Of a DNA stretch of 64,000 nucleotides, positions 1-10,639 are shown one piece after another. Origin of the DNA: Piliocolobus tephrosceles (lineage: Eukaryota; Chordata; Mammalia; Primates; Cercopithecidae). The translations under genes were made by a program, and so were the position numbers. Within the stretch, counting starts at the first letter, position 1, and every line of letters starts with the position of its first letter. Location: positions 86,865,101 to 86,929,100 of the forward strand of contig NC_045441.1 in NCBI RefSeq assembly GCF_002776525.5, given 5' to 3'. Under the pieces are notes generated by a model. That model worked only from the letters and a program-made list of their open reading frames with translations. It searched no databases and was not told where the DNA came from.

Positions 1-1470
1 TAGGTATCATCATCACAGACATGTTTTCAACATTTTTTTCTCCCTGATTTAATTCTATACTGCGTAACTTTTTTGGAATGTCTACATTATTCTTCATTTT
101 AGGCCTTTACTGATTTTACATACTATCATGACCATATATTTTAATTGTTCAATTTTGTGTTTTTAAATAGCTGCCGGTCTTCGTGTGTGTTTTTGTCACA
201 TAGAGCCCATTATAATTAAAGGTAGGATCATAATTAGATTTATTACAAAATAACAAAATGGTTTGCTGTTTTTGGAAATTCACAATTTACAAATTTCTAA
301 GTCAACCAGTTTGGAGGACAAGTTTAATTTAACAATGAGTTGTCTAATATTTCCAATATTCAGTGATCTATTCATAATCCACTTACCAGCTTTGTGTCCT
401 TGAATTCATCTTTAAGAAGAGGATTTTTCAGTAAATGCCCCATAATGCTGTTGTAAGGATTGAAAGAGATAATTAATATGGTTGGGATATAATACACCCT
501 CCATATTAACAGCAGTTGTAATTAAGAATGTCATATATTTTTAACTTTATTAAATTTGTAAACTAAAAGTCATAAAAATGATAAAAGGGCTGTTACAAAT
601 TACTCAGTCAGTGTATTTATAAAAAGTTGACCATATATTTCACTAGTATTGCTTCCTTTTATCTCAAAAAGTTGATCCAATTAAACTACGAAACCCTTTA
701 TGAAAGTCTTCATTATTGTTGTAAGTATTTACTTGAATCTAGGTGTTGATACCAGTGCATTTCTCTAATTATTAACAGAAAGAATCATTAAAATCCAAAG
801 CTGAGTCATTGGGCTTTTGAAACAACCAGTCTTTTGAAAAATTAGGATTTAGGACTTTTTGTGGACTGATATATACACAGTTACCAGCAGGTGGCAGTAT
901 GTATATGAAAGTGTGTCATAAATAATGCAACTTGCAGGTTACTGGCTATTGCTAACCAAGAGACGTGCATCCACTTAAAAACACTATTTACAGGGGAAAT
1001 CATGGGTTTCTAACTGCTTTGAAATTCCTTACTATTATCTTACTATGTCACTTCAAGGAAGAGTATATGGTTGTCATTTGTGAAATGCATGAAATCTTAA
1101 ATCTAGCTAAGGTCCAGGTTTCCAGGGAGGTCAGAGTTACTGGCTGACCTTGGCTTGACTCTTCTCTGTCACTTATAATAAAATTCATGTAACTATGAGA
1201 TTTTCTAGGACACACTCTCATAAATAATTATTTGTTGAGGAGTCCTTCAGTCTGCACATATGTAGACAGTGTTATGCTGTTCCATACATAGCAGACAGTG
1301 CTATATTGAAAACATGAATAAGAAAGGATAACAATAAAAACAGAGAAAAAAATTCTAATGTAGATTATTAAGACTTACTAAATGATAAAATTATATTTTT
1401 TTCAGCCAACTGGGAGAAAGTGTAATCTTGTTGTAAAATTGAATATGGAAGTATATATGTAACTCCACAT
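1..1470. other. Non-genic AT-rich sequence
   Basis: No open frame above 60 codons with plausible composition is seen. I recognise no repeat family here. The only distinct signal is the CTCF-like match listed separately at 884-899. Confidence 0.6.
884..899 (+). promoter_or_regulatory. Candidate CTCF-binding site
   Basis: The 16 bases ccagcaggtggcagta match the commonly used CTCF core (CCASYAGRKGGCRSYR) at every position. By base-composition reasoning an exact match to this degenerate core is expected far less than once in 64 kb. The match is seen in sequence; occupancy is inference. It lies in unique sequence outside any repeat I recognise. Confidence 0.45.
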
Positions 1471-1488
1471 TTTTCTTTCTTTCTTTCT

Positions 1489-1785
1489 TTTTTTTTTTTT
1501 TTTTGGGAGGGAGTCTGGCTCTGTCACCCAGGCTGGAGTGCAGGGGTGCTATCTCAGCTCACTGCAAGCTCTGCCTCCCGGGTTTACACCATTCTCCTGC
1601 CTCAGCCTCCCAAGTAGCTGGGACTACAGGCGCCCACCACCACGTCCAGCTAATTTTTTGTATTTTTAGTAGAGATGGGATTTCACCACATTAGCCAGGA
1701 TGGTCTCGATCTCCTGACATCGTGATCCACCCACCGCAGCCTCCCAAAGTGCTGGTATTACAGGCGTGAGCCACCGCACTCGGCC
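1489..1785 (-). mobile_element. AluY-like SINE, minus strand
   Basis: A poly(T) start is followed by the reverse complement of a full-length Alu: 'gagtctggctctgtcaccc', then the right arm, the internal A-rich linker as 'taattttttgtatttttag', and the head as 'gtgagccaccgcactcggcc'. Pyrimidine-rich 'atttttctttct' before and 'attttttctttat' after could be a degraded target-site duplication. Many CpG changes indicate moderate age. Open frames over it are Alu-derived. Confidence 0.93.
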
Positions 1786-2374
1786 ATTTTTTCTTTATCA
1801 GGCCACTCTTGTCTTTAAAACCTATGTATGAAGGTCAGAGGTCACTTATCATAGTAGCATGCCCTCCCTGGTTTACCTGGTCATGATTGTGGCTTTTGCA
1901 GAAGATGCATCAACTGAATGGTGATAGAGATTTCTAGACCAGGCAGGGTTGGTAACTAGCAGTGACTGAAAAAGTAGAGCAGTGGTGTGGAGAAAGCAAG
2001 AAGTACTTGAGGAAGCAATGGTAATGGAGGACACCCTTGCTATTTACATTGAATTTATGAAAGTTTCTTTTTCCTTTTTTCTCTAAGAAAAAGTATTTAC
2101 TTGCATGTTTTTATATTATATATTGCATATTTTGTTTAAAATATGAATATGCTTGTGTGCATACATATAAATAGGTAAGCAGAGAGTAAAAAGGAAAATG
2201 GCATTAAAAATTTATCATTTTCCCTGAAAATTTATTTTGCAGTTTAGAGTCATAAATATTTTGTGAATTCGTAACCTCAATGAAAATCTGAGGTGCAAAG
2301 CATTCTGAAAAAAAGCATGTGACTTACTTACTGGTTCCTCTGCTCAAGAAAGACGGCCATATAGTAGCTCTGTT
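1786..2374. other. Non-genic spacer
   Basis: Unique-looking AT-rich sequence. No gene, RNA or repeat is recognised. Confidence 0.5.
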
Positions 2375-2655
2375 TCAAGCTTTTTGAGGAACCACCACAC
2401 TGTTCTCCATTGTGGCTATACTAGTTTACATTCCCACCAGTAGTGTATAAGAGTTCACTTTCCTCTGCATGCTTGCCAGCATTTATTTTTTGTCTTTTTG
2501 ATAGTAGCCTTTCTAAATGGAATGAGATGACACCTTATTGTGGTTTTGAATTGCATTTCCCTGATGATTTGTGAGGTTGAGTATTTTTCTAACTATTTTT
2601 TGTCCATTTGTATTCCTTCTTTTGAGAAATGCCTGTTTAGATCATTTGCTCATTT
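2375..2655 (-). mobile_element. L1M fragment: inverted 5' part of a twin-primed L1 (piece 1)
   Basis: This is the reverse complement of the 3' part of L1 ORF2: 'acattcccaccagtagtgt', the 'tgcatttccctgatgattt' block and 'gcctgtttagatcatttgc'. The same element resumes at about 5670 after a younger L1, then switches to the plus strand at about 5858. The two minus pieces are therefore the inverted 5' portion of one L1 whose 3' end lies at 5858-6456. Confidence 0.75.
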
Positions 2656-4396
2656 TTAAAAATTTAACTTTTATTTCAAGTTCCGGGGTACATGCGCAGG
2701 TTTGTTATATTGGTAAACATGTGCCATGAGGGTTTGTTGTACAGATTATTTTGTCTCCCAGGTATTAAGCCTAGAATTCATTATCTTTTTTCCTGATCCG
2801 CTCCCTCCTCCCATTCTCCACCCTCTGATAGGCCCCAGTGTGTGTCATTCTCTCCTATGTGTCCATGTATTCTCATCATATAGATCCCACTTATAAATGA
2901 GAACATACAGTATTTGGTTTTCTGTTCCAGTATTAGTTTGCTAAGGATAATGACCCCCAGCTCCATTCATGTTTCTGCAAAAAGACATGATCTTGTTTTT
3001 TTTATGGCTGCATAATATTCCATGGTAGATATGTACCATATTTTCTTTATCCATCTGTTATTGATGAACATTTAGGTTGATTCCATGTCTTAGATATTGT
3101 GATTAGTGCTACATTGAACATATGCTTGCATGTGTCTTTACGATAGAATGATTTATATTCTTTTGGGTATATATTCAGTTATGAGATTACTGGGTCAAAT
3201 GGTATTTCTGTTTTTAGGTCTTTGAAGAATTGCCACACTGTCTTCCACAATGGTTGAACTAATTTACACTCCAATCAACAGTGTATAAGCATTCTTTTCT
3301 CCACAACCTTGCCATCATCTGTTATTTTTTGACTTTTTAATAATAGCTATTCTGACTGGTATGAGATGGTATCCCATCGGGGTTTTGATATGCATTTCCC
3401 TAATGATCACTGATGCTGAGCTTTTTTTTTGTATGATAGTTGGCTACATGTACTTCTTGTTAGAAAGTGTCTGTACACGTCCTTTGGCCACTTTTAATTG
3501 GTGTTGTTTTTTTCTTGTAAATTTGTTTAAGTTCTTTATAGATGCTGGATATTAGAACTTCGTCAGGTACACAGTTTGCAAAAATTTTCTCCTGTTTGTA
3601 GGTTTCCTGTTCACTCTGTTGATATTTTCCTTTGTTGTGCAGAACTCTTTCATTAGATCCCATTTTTAAATTTTTGCTTTTGTTGAATTTGCTTTTGGTG
3701 TCTTCGTCATTAAATCTTTGCCCATTCCTGTATCCAAAATGGTATTGCCTAAATTATTTCCCAGAGTTTCTTGTAGTTTCAGTTTTTACACTTAAGTCTT
3801 TAATTCATCTTGAGTTAATTTTTGTGTATGGGGAAAGGAAGGGGTCCAGTTTTAATCACCTGAATATGGCTAGCCAGTTTTCTCAGCACCATTTATCGAA
3901 TAGAAAGTCCTTTCCCCATAGTTTGTTTTTGAAATATTAATCAAAGACTAGGTAGTCATAGGTGTGCAGCATTATTTCTGGGTTCTCTATTCTGTCCCAT
4001 TGTTCTATGTGTCTGTATTTGTAGCAGTACCATGCTGTTTTGGTTACTGTAGACCTGTAGCATAGTTTGAAGTTAGGTAGCATGATGACTCCAGCTTTGT
4101 TCTTTTTGCGAGTATTGCCTTGGCTATTTGGATTCTCTTCTGATTCCATCTGATTTTTCAAAAAGAAATTTTTTTCTAATTCTGTGAAGAATGTCAATGC
4201 TAATTTTAATAAAAATAGCATTGAATTTATAAATTGCTTTAGTCATGTGGCCGTTTTAAAGGTATTGTTTCTTCCTACCCATGAGCATGGAATGTTTTTT
4301 TAATTTGTTCATGTCATCTCTAATTTCTTTGATCAATGGTTTATAGCTCTCCTTGTAGAGATCTTTCACTTCCTTGGTTAGCTGTATTATTAGATA

Positions 4397-4398
<2 letters not shown>

Positions 4399-4436
<38 letters not shown>
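4399..4436. repeat. (TG)n microsatellite inside L1
   Basis: About 19 uninterrupted TG dinucleotides lie within the minus-strand L1 ORF2. Uninterrupted length suggests population polymorphism (inference). Confidence 0.95.
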
Positions 4437-4437
<1 letters not shown>

Positions 4438-4623
4438 TAATTGTGATATGGTTCTCAGCTTGACTGGTGCTGTATAGGAATGCTAGAGACTTTTTACACA
4501 TTAATTTTGTATCCTGAAACTTTGCTAAAGTTGTTTAAGGAACTTTTGGGCTGAGACTGTGGCATTTTCTAGATATAGGGATTATGTTGTCTGCAAACAA
4601 GGATAGTTTGACTTCCTCTCTTT

Positions 4624-4857
4624 CTATTTGGATACCCTTTCTTTCTTTCCTTTACCTGGCTGGTGTGGCCATAACTGCAATACCACATTGAATAGGAGTA
4701 GTGAGACAGGACATCCTTGAGTTGAGCCAATTTTCAAGGGAAATGCTTCTAGATTTTGCCTGTTCATTATGTTGTTGTCCGTGAATTTGTCATAGATGGC
4801 TCTGATTACATTGAAGTATGTTCCTTCAATACCTAGTTTATTGAGAATTTCTAACAT
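4624..4857 (-). pseudogene. L1 ORF2 reverse-transcriptase relic
   Basis: A 77-codon minus-strand open stretch encodes part of the L1 ORF2 reverse transcriptase. Recognisable pieces are LNKLGIEGTYFNVIRAIYDK, then NLEAFPLKIGSTQGCPVS, which is the RT block containing the (T/S)xQGCPLSP motif with P-V in place of P-L. Frames before and after are interrupted, so this is a decayed enzyme fragment. Confidence 0.85.
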
Positions 4858-5285
4858 GAAAGGATGTTGAATTTTATTGAAGGCCTCTTCTGTAACTACT
4901 GAAATTATTATGTGTTTTTTTTCCTTTAGTTCTGTTTATGTGATGAATCACATTCATTTGCATATGTTAAATCAAACTTGCCTCTCAGAGATAAAGCCTA
5001 CTTGATCATCGTGGATAAGCTTTTTAATGTGCTTCTGGATTCAGTTTGCCAGCATTTTTTTTTTGAGGATTTTTGCATTAATGTTCATCAAGGATATTGG
5101 CCTGAAGTTTTTGTTGTTATTGTTGTCATGTCTCTGCCAGCTTTTGGTATCAGGATGATGCTGCCCTTATATAATGAGTTAGGAGGAGTCCTTCCTCCTC
5201 AATTTTTGGAATAGTTTCAGCAGGAATCGTACCAGTTCTTTTTTGTACAATTTAAATAAAATCAATGAATCCAAGAGCTGTTCTT

Positions 5286-5615
5286 TTTTTTTCTTTAATT
5301 AATGAAATAGACCACTAACTGGACTAATAAAGAAGAAAAAAAAGAAGATTGAAATAAACACAATGAAAAATGACAAGTGAAACATTACCACTGACCCCAC
5401 AGAATGCAAACAACCATCAGTGAATGTTATGAACCCTTCTATCTACATAAACTAGAAAATCTGAAGGAAATGGATAAATTCCTGGGCACATATATGCTTC
5501 CATACTGAACCAGGAAGAAATAGAATTCCTGAACTGACTAATAATGAGCTCTCTAACTGAGTTGGTAATACATAGCCTACCAACCAAAACATAAGCCCAG
5601 AACCATTGCTTAATT
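5286..5615 (+). mobile_element. Inverted 5' segment of the 2660-5285 L1 (twin priming)
   Basis: The orientation flips here: plus-strand L1 ORF2 sequence ('actaataaagaagaaaaa', 'taaactagaaaatctgaagg', 'aaatggataaattcctgggc', 'catagcctaccaaccaaaa'). In the L1 transcript this segment lies just upstream of the 5' end of the minus-strand part at 5285. The outer end (5615) adjoins the flank with only a short stretch of transcript missing, which is the arrangement produced by twin priming. Confidence 0.85.
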
Positions 5616-5669
5616 GTGTGTGTGTGTGTGTGTTTTGTTTGTTTTTTTTTTTTTTTTTTTTTTTTTTTT
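5614..5669. repeat. (TG)n and poly(T) tract
   Basis: A (TG)n run from 5614 to 5632, a TTTTG run, then 28 T residues at 5642-5669. It separates the young L1 from the resumed L1M and may partly derive from the L1M sequence 'gttatttgtttttt'. Confidence 0.9.
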
Positions 5670-5857
5670 GGCTGGTGAGATGTTTGGGTTCCTTGCATAT
5701 TCTATATATCAACTGCTGTCAAATGAGTATTTTACAAATATTTTCTCTAATTCTGTAGGTTGTATTTTTATTCTTTTTTGTTGTGCAGAAGCTTTATAGT
5801 TTGATAAAATCCCATTTGCTTACTTTTGTGTTTGCATTAGAGGTCTTATCAAGTTAG
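5670..5857 (-). mobile_element. L1M fragment: inverted 5' part of twin-primed L1 (piece 2)
   Basis: Continues the L1M of 2375-2655 in the minus orientation. Key stretches are 'gggttccttgcatattcta', 'attttctctaattctgtagg' and 'gttgtgcagaagctttatag'. The inner inversion junction is at about 5857, where sequence changes to plus-strand L1 'caacagatgaattaataaag'. Confidence 0.75.
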
Positions 5858-6456
5858 GTGTTCAACAACAGATGAATTAATAAAGAAAATGTCACACACA
5901 CACACATACACACCACAAAAAATAGGATGCTATTCAGTCATGTAAAATAATTCTGTCATTTTCAGCAACATAGATGAAACTGGAGGACTTTATGTCCTCT
6001 AACAAACTAGGAAAAGATAATTAAACACTGCATGTCTTTATTTATATATGGAGGCTAAACAAACTTGATCTCCTAGAAGCAAAAAGTAGAACAGAGGATG
6101 TTAGAGGTTGGGAATAATGGAAAGAATGAAGGAATAGAGATAGATTTGTTAATGGATACAGGGTTATAAGCTAGATAATGGTAACACATTCTAGTGTTCC
6201 ATACCACTGTAGGATGGCTATAGTTAGCTATACTACATCATTTCAAACAGCTGGAAGGAAGATATTCAATGTTCCAAACACAAATAAATGATACATGTTT
6301 AAGATGTTGGATATGCTAATTACCCTGATCTAATCACTTTACATTATATGTATTGAAACATCATGATGTACCCCATGTAAAATTAGTATTTGTCAATTAT
6401 AAAAGTAAAATAAAAAAGAAAGAAGGCAAACATGAAGGAAAAAGTAAAAAAAAAAA
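5858..6456 (+). mobile_element. L1M 3' end, plus strand
   Basis: Final ORF2 codons and 3'UTR of an L1M: 'ggatgctattcagtcatg', 'ggaggctaaac', 'gctaattaccctgatctaat', 'catgatgtaccccatgtaaa', ending in A-rich sequence near 6446-6456. It pairs with the inverted pieces at 2375-2655 and 5670-5857. About 150 nt of L1 between the two parts appear missing, typical of twin-priming junction loss. Confidence 0.85.
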
Positions 6457-7264
6457 TGTTGTGTGCTATATAGTATAGTTATTTTTTAGTTCTATTGATG
6501 AATGCAGTATTTTTAAGCATTGCTCCAAAGTTACTAATAGATTTATAAATTTCCTTCAAAGATAGTATGAATAATATTAATTTAACTCACAGGCCTTCTT
6601 TGTCTCTTCTCTACTCAAGGGGACCTTATCTCAACTCTACATAAATCTGTGAAACTAGAGAAGTACCAGTTCTATCCACTCTATGAACTTTCCATACTTC
6701 TCTTTCATATTTCTCCTGCCTGCTTTATCAGTAAATTTTATGTTTATTTTATAAACTAATTTAGAACATAAATGACTCAAACTGTTATATTGCTAAACAA
6801 ATCCACAGTAAAATATAAAAGCTCCCAGCAAAACAAAGATCCAGAAAGGTTTTCCAATTTACATTGAGTAAATGGGGAAGACAAATGTAGAGACAAATGA
6901 TCTTTTTCAATAGATCCTGAAGTCACACCAGAGGTGACAGAATGTGCTGCATAATAAGCCTAAATAGATATAGCGTGACTTACATCAACATAAGCATTTT
7001 TTGTCTCTCCCATAAAATTGATTTAGGGAGATGGGCTGTGTGGATACGTTGAGAGTAACAGGGGAAGTTTTCTGTAAAATTTTTTTTAAAATATAAGTGT
7101 TACTTGAACATATTTCAACTCTCATACTCCAGAGAGAAAAGTGTTTTTCTGTAAATATAAGCTTTATATTAAAGTATACTATGCATGTAGAAAATAATAC
7201 AGATCAAAGTGTATAGGCTGATAGTTTTTTTGTTTGTTTGTTTTTTGATTTTCAAAACAAACTC
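6457..7264. other. Non-genic spacer
   Basis: AT-rich unique sequence. No gene or repeat is recognised. Confidence 0.5.
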
Positions 7265-7860
7265 ACCTAGGTAATAAGCAATAAGGTCAAGAAATAGAAC
7301 ATAAGCAGAACCCCAGGGTTGCCTAACATTCACTTCCATCAGTACATTTGTATAACCATATTATAACTTCTAATACAATAGATTAGCTTTGTCTTTTTGA
7401 ATTTCATATAAATACAGTTACACAAACTGTACCCTTCTGTGTCTGGTTTATTTCACTCAACATAACATTTATGGCATTCCATTAATTGTTGTAGCTTGTT
7501 ATTGTCATTGCCATATGATAGCCCATTGTATAAATATACTATAAGCTTTATCCAGTTTGGGACTATTATGAATAGTGCTTTTATGAACACATCTTTTGAT
7601 GCATATGTGTATGCATTTATGTTTAGTATATAACCTAAGTTTATATGTTGCATACATTAGTAGATGCTGCCCTAGAATTTTTCAAAATGGTTGTAATAAT
7701 TTATATTTTCACTATCTATGATTATTGCAATCATTTTACACCTTCACTAGTACTTGCTATTCCATGCAATTTTCATTTACATCATTTTCCCAATGTGCTT
7801 TGTACAAACCATAATACTAGAATTTTCTTAAGCTATATATTGCAAAGACTATCAATCTGC
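7265..7860 (-). mobile_element. L1M remnant, minus strand
   Basis: Reverse complement of the distal ORF2 of an old L1: 'ttctgtgtctggtttatttc', 'actcaacataacatttatgg', 'gggactattatgaatagtgc', 'tttttcaaaatggttgtaat'. Strong decay and no 3' end. Confidence 0.75.
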
Positions 7861-8589
7861 AGTGAAGCAACTGGCTGGAATAGATGATCATGATACTTGT
7901 CCTTATACCTCTTTTCTCCATCCCATGTCTGAGCTCCTTAGGCAATGAGAAAAAGAGAAGATAATGAAGATGGCCTTAATTCAAATTCTGGGGTCCACTT
8001 TGGCAAAACAAGACTATGATTTCTAGAACATACCATACATGTCAGAGCTTTATGGCTCTCATTTATGCATCTGCTGACGGATTGTTGGGAACCTGGGTTC
8101 TATTTTCAAAGAGCTTGTGTTTATTAAAAAATTTTTGAATAATGCCTTTGCCAGTTGTGCTTGGCAGAATGGGCTGAAACAGGGGGGACATGAGGCAGGC
8201 CAGTTCAAAAAGTGCTGCACTATTATAAGATCATATGCTGAAACAGAAGAATATGTTGGAGAAACAACTCAACAATTTTAGGTGTTTAAATCTTGCGTCT
8301 TCCTCAACATGAGTCTTTATCCTCAAAATTACTTAACTCTTAACTTGAATTAATTTACTTCCAGAAATTTACCCTGAATACAAAATGCTATATGTGTTAG
8401 CTTAAAGAGATCTGAGGAGTGTTTTGGGCCATTTGACTCTCTGAGACTGAAAATAAATGTCATTTTATAATTTTTCCCTATCTGAGTATTTCTAAATTTC
8501 AGCCATAAGAGGTAAATAGAAACAAATCTATTTCCCTAACAACTTTGGCCAACTGAATAAAGCATGATATGCCTAGAGAACATACTGAG
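7861..8589. other. Non-genic spacer
   Basis: No gene, RNA or named repeat recognised. Confidence 0.5.
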
Positions 8590-8775
8590 TCTTTAGAGTC
8601 AGTCAAACAGATCTAATTTTGAACTTAACAGCTAAGTTACTTCTCAGAGCCTTCATTACTTTATTTGGCAATTTGGAATAGCCTAGGTTGGTTGACATGG
8701 GAACTGTGATGACTAAATTAAATTACTCATGTAAAATCCTTGGCACACATTGAGAATGCTATAAATGGTAGATAA
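8590..8775 (+). repeat. MIR SINE, plus strand
   Basis: Matches the MIR layout: 'ttagagtcagtcaaacagat', the 'agctaagttacttctcagag' core, 'gatgactaaattaaattact', and a 'cttggcacacattgagaatgctataaatgg'-type end (split here as two known MIR blocks). Highly diverged, as expected for this ancient family. Confidence 0.75.
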
Positions 8776-9378
8776 CATTGCTAAAGTTTAATATAAGCTA
8801 GGTTTTAAATTTTGAATTCTTATGGATACCAAAATTGCATTGTGTTTTCCCATATATTTTATACTCGTTTACGACATTCAGATTCAAATATCATATTTTA
8901 TATGACATAATTTTGAATAATTTTCCTAGGTAAAATAAACTTTGCTAACAGTTTTCTCATTATGTTTGGATTATAAAAACGTGCATATATTCTAGAGCAT
9001 GTAGTTATCACTTATGCAGCTTATGCTGTTTCCCAAGATTATGGAAATTATAATTTGACTGTATAATTACTTTGACCAGTTTCTCAAATATCAAATATTC
9101 CTTTTATATTTAAGCTACTTTTGTGGGTGTGATTTGGTGAGAGTAATTGACCTCTACATAGTTCCTTAGTTATAACCAATACCACAGATTCAGTACTGTC
9201 TGGTTACGTATGTTTACTGCCTATGAGTTCTAATGTTTCAACTAAGTACAACTATTTTAATCAATACATAACACAGCAAGACTAGAACTGGCAGATGGGT
9301 GAGCAAATCTTGATCACTGAAATAAAAGAACTAAAAGGAAGACTATTCATTTTTATGTAAGTATTAGGGAACCTTTTT
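8776..9378. other. Non-genic spacer
   Basis: No recognisable gene or repeat. Confidence 0.5.
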
Positions 9379-9702
9379 GTCTTAATCTGTTTTGTGCTAC
9401 TGTACCAGAATACCAAGACTGGGTAACTTATCATGAATAGAAATGTAATAGCTTTCAGACCTGAAGGCTGGAAAGTCCAACATAAAGGTGGTGACATCTG
9501 ACAAGGGCCTTCTTGTCTCATTACATGGGTGAAGGACACAGAGGAAAAAGGGAACCAAACTCATTCTTTCATAATGGCATTAATTCCACCCATAATACTG
9601 GGTGGCCTAATCACATCTTAATGGTCTCATATCTTGATACTTTTACAATGGCAATTAATTTTCAACATGAATTTTGGAGGGGGCAAACATTCAAACTCTA
9701 GA
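9379..9702 (-). mobile_element. MLT1-like MaLR solo LTR, minus strand
   Basis: Reads as the reverse complement of an MLT1 LTR: it begins 'cttaatctgttttgtgctac', has 'ccaagactgggtaacttatc', a 'ggcctaatcacatcttaatg' block and ends 'ggcaaacattcaaactctag'. Only one LTR is present and no internal region is seen. Confidence 0.75.
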
Positions 9703-10639
9703 AATTTTCTACTAAGATGGCGTGGTACTGTCATTAGTGGAAGGCAGTATAGATTTAGGAAACTTGTGTAAGCTGCTTTTAATAGAAAATAACATTAAAA
9801 ATAGATCTTCAAAAAGCCATTTTGGTAAATCTTAGTAATTAATCTATTAATTTTTGTGTTTGAGGTGACAACACTAATTGGTTCACAGGCTCATGGCAGT
9901 TAATATTGGTCAATTTTTAATTCAAGTCTATGTATATAAGCCTGTCATTTATTGGGAAAAACAGAAAGAATGTTGTTTCAATCCTCAAGAACCTAATGTA
10001 AATAGTCAATGTAGTTCTATTTATGAGTCATCAACACTTGTACTGTCTTGGCCACCTTTGCAATAAATTTGAATATTGAATTATCTTTTAAAAATTAATT
10101 ACATGTGTATATGATATACTGGGGCTCAAATATTCATCATTCTGCTCTCAGGGGTTAAAGACACAGGTGTATAATTGACCAATTGCAAAGTAGTATGCCA
10201 AATTCTATTGTACTGGGTATGAATTGTGCTCCATGATTCTCATAGGCTAATTGTAGGAATAATTAAGGAATAAGCCAGTATCAGCAGTGTCAAAAGTATG
10301 TGCTCCATTTGGTTTAGAACTTTAAAACCTATGCGAGAAGCTAAAATCAAATAGATACATAATGGGATTACAACACTAAAAATAATACCTTACACATGAA
10401 TAACACTAAATGAATTATATTTCAGTTCACGTGAATTATGGCTTTTTGATGTACTTTTTCCAAAGGACAATTGTGTGCCAGAGCTTACTTTAATTACTTC
10501 AGTTAATCCATTTAACTTTTATTTATTGATATTGACACACACACACACGTATACACTCCTTACATTATAGTAGATGAATAGAGAGAAAGGAATTAAAATT
10601 TCCTAAGGAATTGAAAAAAATAAGTACAACTGATAGGTT
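9703..10639. other. Non-genic spacer with short (CA)n
   Basis: AT-rich unique sequence with a 7-unit (CA)n at 10535-10548. The 62-codon frame at 9878-10066 has no recognisable similarity. Confidence 0.5.

Larger units (their letters stand above)
2660..5285 (-). mobile_element. Primate L1 (L1PA/L1PB-like), 3' portion, minus strand
   Basis: The left end reads as the reverse complement of an L1 3'UTR ('aagttccggggtacatgcgc', 'ggtaaacatgtgccatga'). It is followed by the ORF2 3' end and, near 4800, the reverse-transcriptase region. The element is inserted into an older L1M (2375-2655 and 5670-6456). Its upstream part is inverted at 5286-5615. It contains a (TG)n tract at 4399-4436. ORF2 is broken by stops and frameshifts, so it is not mobile. 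No clear target-site duplication is visible, perhaps because the right flank is a microsatellite. Confidence 0.88.
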
